Assembly: GCA_030533445.1 (NCBI GenBank)
Contig: CM060073.1
Location: forward strand, 37,341,428-37,405,427
Length of the DNA: 64,000 nt
Direction of reading: 5' to 3'
From: Cyprinodon diabolis
Taxonomy: Eukaryota > Chordata > Actinopteri > Cyprinodontiformes > Cyprinodontidae
Notes under the pieces: generated by a model
What the model was told of the DNA's origin: nothing
The model's database searches: none
The model's input: the letters and a program-made list of their open reading frames with translations, nothing else
In this document: positions 60,401-64,000 of the stretch, in pieces
Layout: each line of letters opens with the position of its first letter
Numbering within the stretch: the stretch's first letter is position 1
Position numbers and translations under genes: made by a program

Positions 60401-62320
60401 ACGAAGCAGACCAGATTTATTTATTTATTCATTTATTTTTTTAAATTTAGAGGGATTCACTGAAAACACTTAATATTAGTACAAATGAACATCACTGTTG
60501 GACAAAAACGGCTTCATCCCAAAGAAAAAATACCTAAACCAAAGCTGAGAGGCATGTATAAGGTCTGGTGTGCTCAGAGTCCTAAAACAGAGAAACCAAA
60601 TAACATCTACATGAACAAATGGTACAGCACAGGGCAACATTCAGCAGTACACTTACACCTCAAGAGTAAAGGACACACTTAATAATATTCAGGTCCTGGA
60701 GAGAGATGACATATAGTTTGAAAGAGGGGTAAAGGACGCCATCTTTGTCAAAAAATAAAAATCCAGCAACAATAAGAGAGTATAGATTAAAGTTTTAGCT
60801 TCCAATGATATTGAACCCTGTCTTAAAACTTTATCCATAGAAATTACATAAGGAGTATCATGGTGATGCAGATAGCTGAAAACAAGTCTCACCTAATGGT
60901 AGTCTCTAATTGCCCGGGAGAAAGAGGCGTGGGTTGTAGATTGGCATTAAACCTGGAGTGCACCAAGTATGGGCTTCCATGTGCTTAAAAACACATCTGT
61001 TATCAAACTAAGAGTGCTATAGTGAGAGCCAGCGGTAATGACAAATACTTTTGGATTTGTCCAAATACTCTGGATAGGTGTCCAAATATTTCCAGAGAAG
61101 TCTGGTTTTATTCAATTTGAACCTGTTTGGGATTGCTGTGACTCGGATGGCTGACAATCTTAACAAGCAAACCAAGAGGAACAATTAGTAGTTTGCCATG
61201 AGCTCTATAGAGGACAGAAAGCCACTCATATGAGATCAAACTGAAAGTTTTTGGCCAACGTACAAATCCTCCAGACCACTGTAAAAAAAACAAATTATAA
61301 AAAAAACACCTGCCAGGCTGTCAGAGAAGCATCCAAAATGTGCACCTGCTGCCCCCTTTCTTAAAACTATGACTGTCAAGGGGCATTGAGGGGAGGATAA
61401 TGTTTGTGCATGCTTAGAGTTGAGCAAAGAGAGCTGTAGTTTCCCCTAAAGGAATGCAAAGCAAAAGGAAAAAAAAAAAAAAAAATCCTGATGAAGCTGT
61501 CAAACATGCTGGAATAGGCCATAAATATAGAATACACCTATTAAGTTAATAATTTTTAAAAACTTCATATACGGTATTTCTCTAAAACCGCACTTTTGGT
61601 TCTTTTTTCCAGTTTCATAGACACTCCCCTCTAAATTTTTTTAGCTAAGGGACACAAAAAAACTACAAACATAAGCAAAATAAATTTATCACACATGCTC
61701 TTGTTTTCTGAAATTCTCCCTGGTTTAATTCCTGTCCTGTGTTTATTCACTATGATGAGAACCAGGGAGAACAGAGCGATGGAGATGGGTTGCGCAGCAG
61801 CCAGAATAATAGAACCAACGCCAACACAAATCCAAAGCCTGACCTATGCAGGAAACAATGAATCCAACAACATCAGCACACACTGACAAACAACCAGTTT
61901 AGAGCTCCCTGCTCCGCTTTCTGGCCCTCCTTCCACACCTAAACCACAGAAAACGATGGGGAAAATGAACTGGAAAACACTCTCTTCTTTTGAACTTCGT
62001 TAAAAACCTTTTAGGAAGCGCCAAAAGTGTCAGAACAGTGTCACGGGATACCTTAACAACTTTATTGGGTCTGGACTCTTTTGCTAGCGAAGGTCCAGTT
62101 CCAACCCTGGAAAAAAAGAATTCCCACTAATTATTTCAAGGTGCAGATCAGAGAAACATCTGATGTTGAGTTCAAAGGTATCCAAATATGACATAGCAAT
62201 ATTATTCCAGATGAATTAATCTCTTATGGAAGGAGGGAAATAAGAAGCTTTCAGACACTCTGCTTGTGACGGATTCTTCCTTCAAATAAACTCTTTCGCA
62301 AGGCACTATAAATCAAACTA
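57500..62320. other. Upstream FAM172A intron without recognised exons
   Basis: On the minus strand this precedes the ENASSEEH exon. The preceding FAM172A exon (expected to end in a basic segment followed by MMQLYIR in mammals) was looked for and not seen, so it lies beyond the window or is too diverged. A patch at about 58860-58990 has unusually many CpG dinucleotides for this window. Confidence 0.5.
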
Positions 62321-62450
62321 TGATTACACTTTTTCAAGTTACAACCCCAAACTTTAATGGTTTTTTTTATCAGTAATTGGTGTGATGTATAGTCAGAACA
62401 AAGTGGATACAGATTAATTAAAAGAAAAATGAAAATTTTTTTGCTGGTAA
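62320..62450. repeat. Tc1-like terminal region fragment
   Basis: TTTTTCAAGTTACAACCCCA, AACTTTAATGG and then GTATAGTCAGAACAAAGTGG resemble the terminal non-coding region of teleost Tc1-like elements (usually TTACAACCACAAACTT...ACAAAGTAG). It may be a separate MITE or a terminal part of the relic at 63110-63625. Confidence 0.5.
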
Positions 62451-63109
62451 GCCTTTGAGGTGTTTAAACTTTACAGCTGGATGGGGGTTTACGGGTTTAG
62501 CCGTGTTTCTCTCTTAAATGTAGAATATAAACTGAGGTTCTTTTGCAATTACTCTCCCAGTATGCCTATAGCAGTACTTTTGTGTTTTCTCTATGTATGC
62601 TCTCTTTTTAAACCCCCAGTCTCCAGCTGCAAATAGCTGCCAACACTGAGCAAGGTTGGAGGATTCTCATTGATAAAAGGACATCTTCATTGCCGCTGCC
62701 GCTGCATGGATGCTCAGTATGAGGGTTTGATATGTTTACGACTCCCCGTAATCGGCCGTCCGTTGTTGAGACATGTTCAAGAGAAGACATTTGTTGTAAG
62801 TATAATGGTAAAATAACTAAACTAGACTGGACCTAAGGCAGACATTTGTAAAAATCTGTTTTCAATTCTGGCAATAGACTACTGAGTACATTTTGGTAAT
62901 GGCCATTATTTGGCTATTCTGAAATATTCTCTGTTATAGACTAGTTACTCATATACTTTGGCTCATTTTGATAGAATAACTCATGTGGGTGCAGTTTAAA
63001 TGTGTTTATTCCTGAGTTGGCTTCTTCCAACCTATATCTTCCTTCCTTCCCTATATCTTGGTTGGTGTCTTAAGAATGATATACGTGTGTCTTTTTTAAA
63101 CACATTTTT

Positions 63110-63625
63110 TTAGTTTTGCCAAAAGTATAGATTTTCTTATTGGAGCTGGTCGCAATCTTCTGCATGTTTGCCGTGTTCCTCACAGGCTTTGCGGCAAAAG
63201 GGACTTCTTATGGCATTCTTCTTGTTTCTGTTACAGAAAAGCCAAATTTGTGAATTGCATATTAAATAGTCGTCCAACAAAACAATTCTCTCACCTGAGG
63301 TTTAAATTTCTGCAGCTCATCCAAAGGTGCTGCAAACGATGTGTAATTTACCCAACCCGTCAGGTTAGGAGAATCATCATGTCTTTATGAGTCTGCAGTT
63401 TAGTTATACTATATAGTTATACTCTATACTATTTTCAAAAAATATAATTAAACTGTTCTATTTGAGATTTTCAAATTAAGGAATATAGTACTATAATATA
63501 ACTCTTTACATTTCTCCACAGTCCTATCTATGACTCCTCAGGTGTCATTGTCTTTATGTTTTTGATTCTTTACTTATGTTGTCTAACAAGCCTCTGAGGC
63601 ATTCACAGGGCAGCAGAAAAAGCCT
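63110..63625 (-). mobile_element. Tc1-like DNA transposon relic (minus strand)
   Basis: In plus-strand order, CTGCATGTTTGCCGTGTTCC, GGGACTTCTTATGGCATTC, AGCCAAATTTGTGAATTGC, TAGTCGTCCAACAAAACAA, TTCTCTCACCTGAGG, TTTCTGCAGCTCATCC and finally TCTAACAAGCCTCTGAGG follow the complement of a teleost Tc1-like transposase from its middle to its 5' flank. Part of the gene is missing between about 63330 and 63510. Not functional. Confidence 0.72.
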
Positions 63626-64000
63626 TTCAGATTTTCACTTCTTTAAAAAAAAAATTCCAATGAAATAAAATGCTTTGGTCAAAAACAATTTCGCAACTTA
63701 CTGAATCTGTCAATTTCTTATTCTCCTAATGTCTTTAGCCCACACCCTAACATCCCTAGCCATTACAACTTATGTCGAGCTCAGCACAGAACAAGATTGT
63801 TTTAATTTGGCCTAATGATTAGATATTAAATAAACTATGCAGCTAATTACATGTTTGGTTTTAGCTAATAGCTTATTAAGACAAGTTAGTTTCTGTTTGT
63901 TTGTGCACAATGGCATGCTTGTCTCTTTGTGTGCAATTAAAAAATGGTCCTGTAGGACACCTGTTTACAATATCATTCCAATCAATGCCTGGGACATGTA
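63626..64000. other. No gene recognised
   Basis: AT-rich sequence after the Tc1-like relic. Nothing supported. Confidence 0.5.

Noticed and set aside
1..64000. tRNA, rRNA, CRISPR arrays, bacterial operons or phage genes
   Set aside because: No tRNA A/B-box pair or rRNA core was noticed, there are no regularly spaced direct repeats, and the gene structure is spliced vertebrate-type.

Overview
The window looks like an intronic stretch of a teleost fish nuclear genome. It is AT-rich and has no operon-like gene packing. Its repeats are of types familiar from teleosts: Tc1-like DNA transposon relics, a hAT element, LINE reverse-transcriptase fragments and LTR-like elements. The fish assignment is inferred from these repeats and from spliced vertebrate exons; species cannot be named from the sequence.

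The only protein-coding gene I can support is FAM172A (also called ARB2A, an Arb2-domain protein with an alpha/beta-hydrolase-like fold), on the minus strand. Three consecutive coding exons are visible: 57380-57499 (40 codons, phase 0 to 0), 29668-29784 (39 codons, phase 0 to 0) and 22901-22985 (28 codons plus one base, ending in phase 1). Each has a canonical AG acceptor and GT donor. Together they read continuously through a conserved block with the motifs YVWDHF, AHSYGG, AVALTDS, HNIWHQ, CCNWVSS and [11 protein letters not shown]. The introns between them are 27,595 and 6,682 bases. Upstream exons should lie beyond position 64000; I found none in 57500-64000. The C-terminal exon(s) should lie below position 1; I found no convincing match in 1-22900.

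Layout by region. 1-2196: apparently unique sequence. 2197-8484: a dense repeat cluster with a 901-base LTR-like element flanked by ATTAG duplications, a Tc1-like relic, a LINE reverse-transcriptase scrap, a palindromic element split by another repeat, a second LTR-like element, and a 1,136-base hAT element with an 8-base duplication ACCTAGAT. 8493-22900: mostly unannotated intron sequence with Tc1-like relics, a decayed LINE 3' end at 15.9-16.4 kb and a TA microsatellite. 22901-57499: the three exons and their introns, holding scattered old repeats, a tandem duplication of about 100 bases and several unique-looking tracts that could be conserved non-coding elements. 57500-64000: upstream intron with Tc1-like fragments near the end.

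The main value of the window is the exon model and the dissected mobile elements. I did not find a new biological system. The most open questions are regulatory: FAM172A neighbours NR2F1 in vertebrates, a developmental regulator with distant enhancers, so unexplained unique tracts in these introns are reasonable enhancer candidates. That is inference and needs cross-species alignment.
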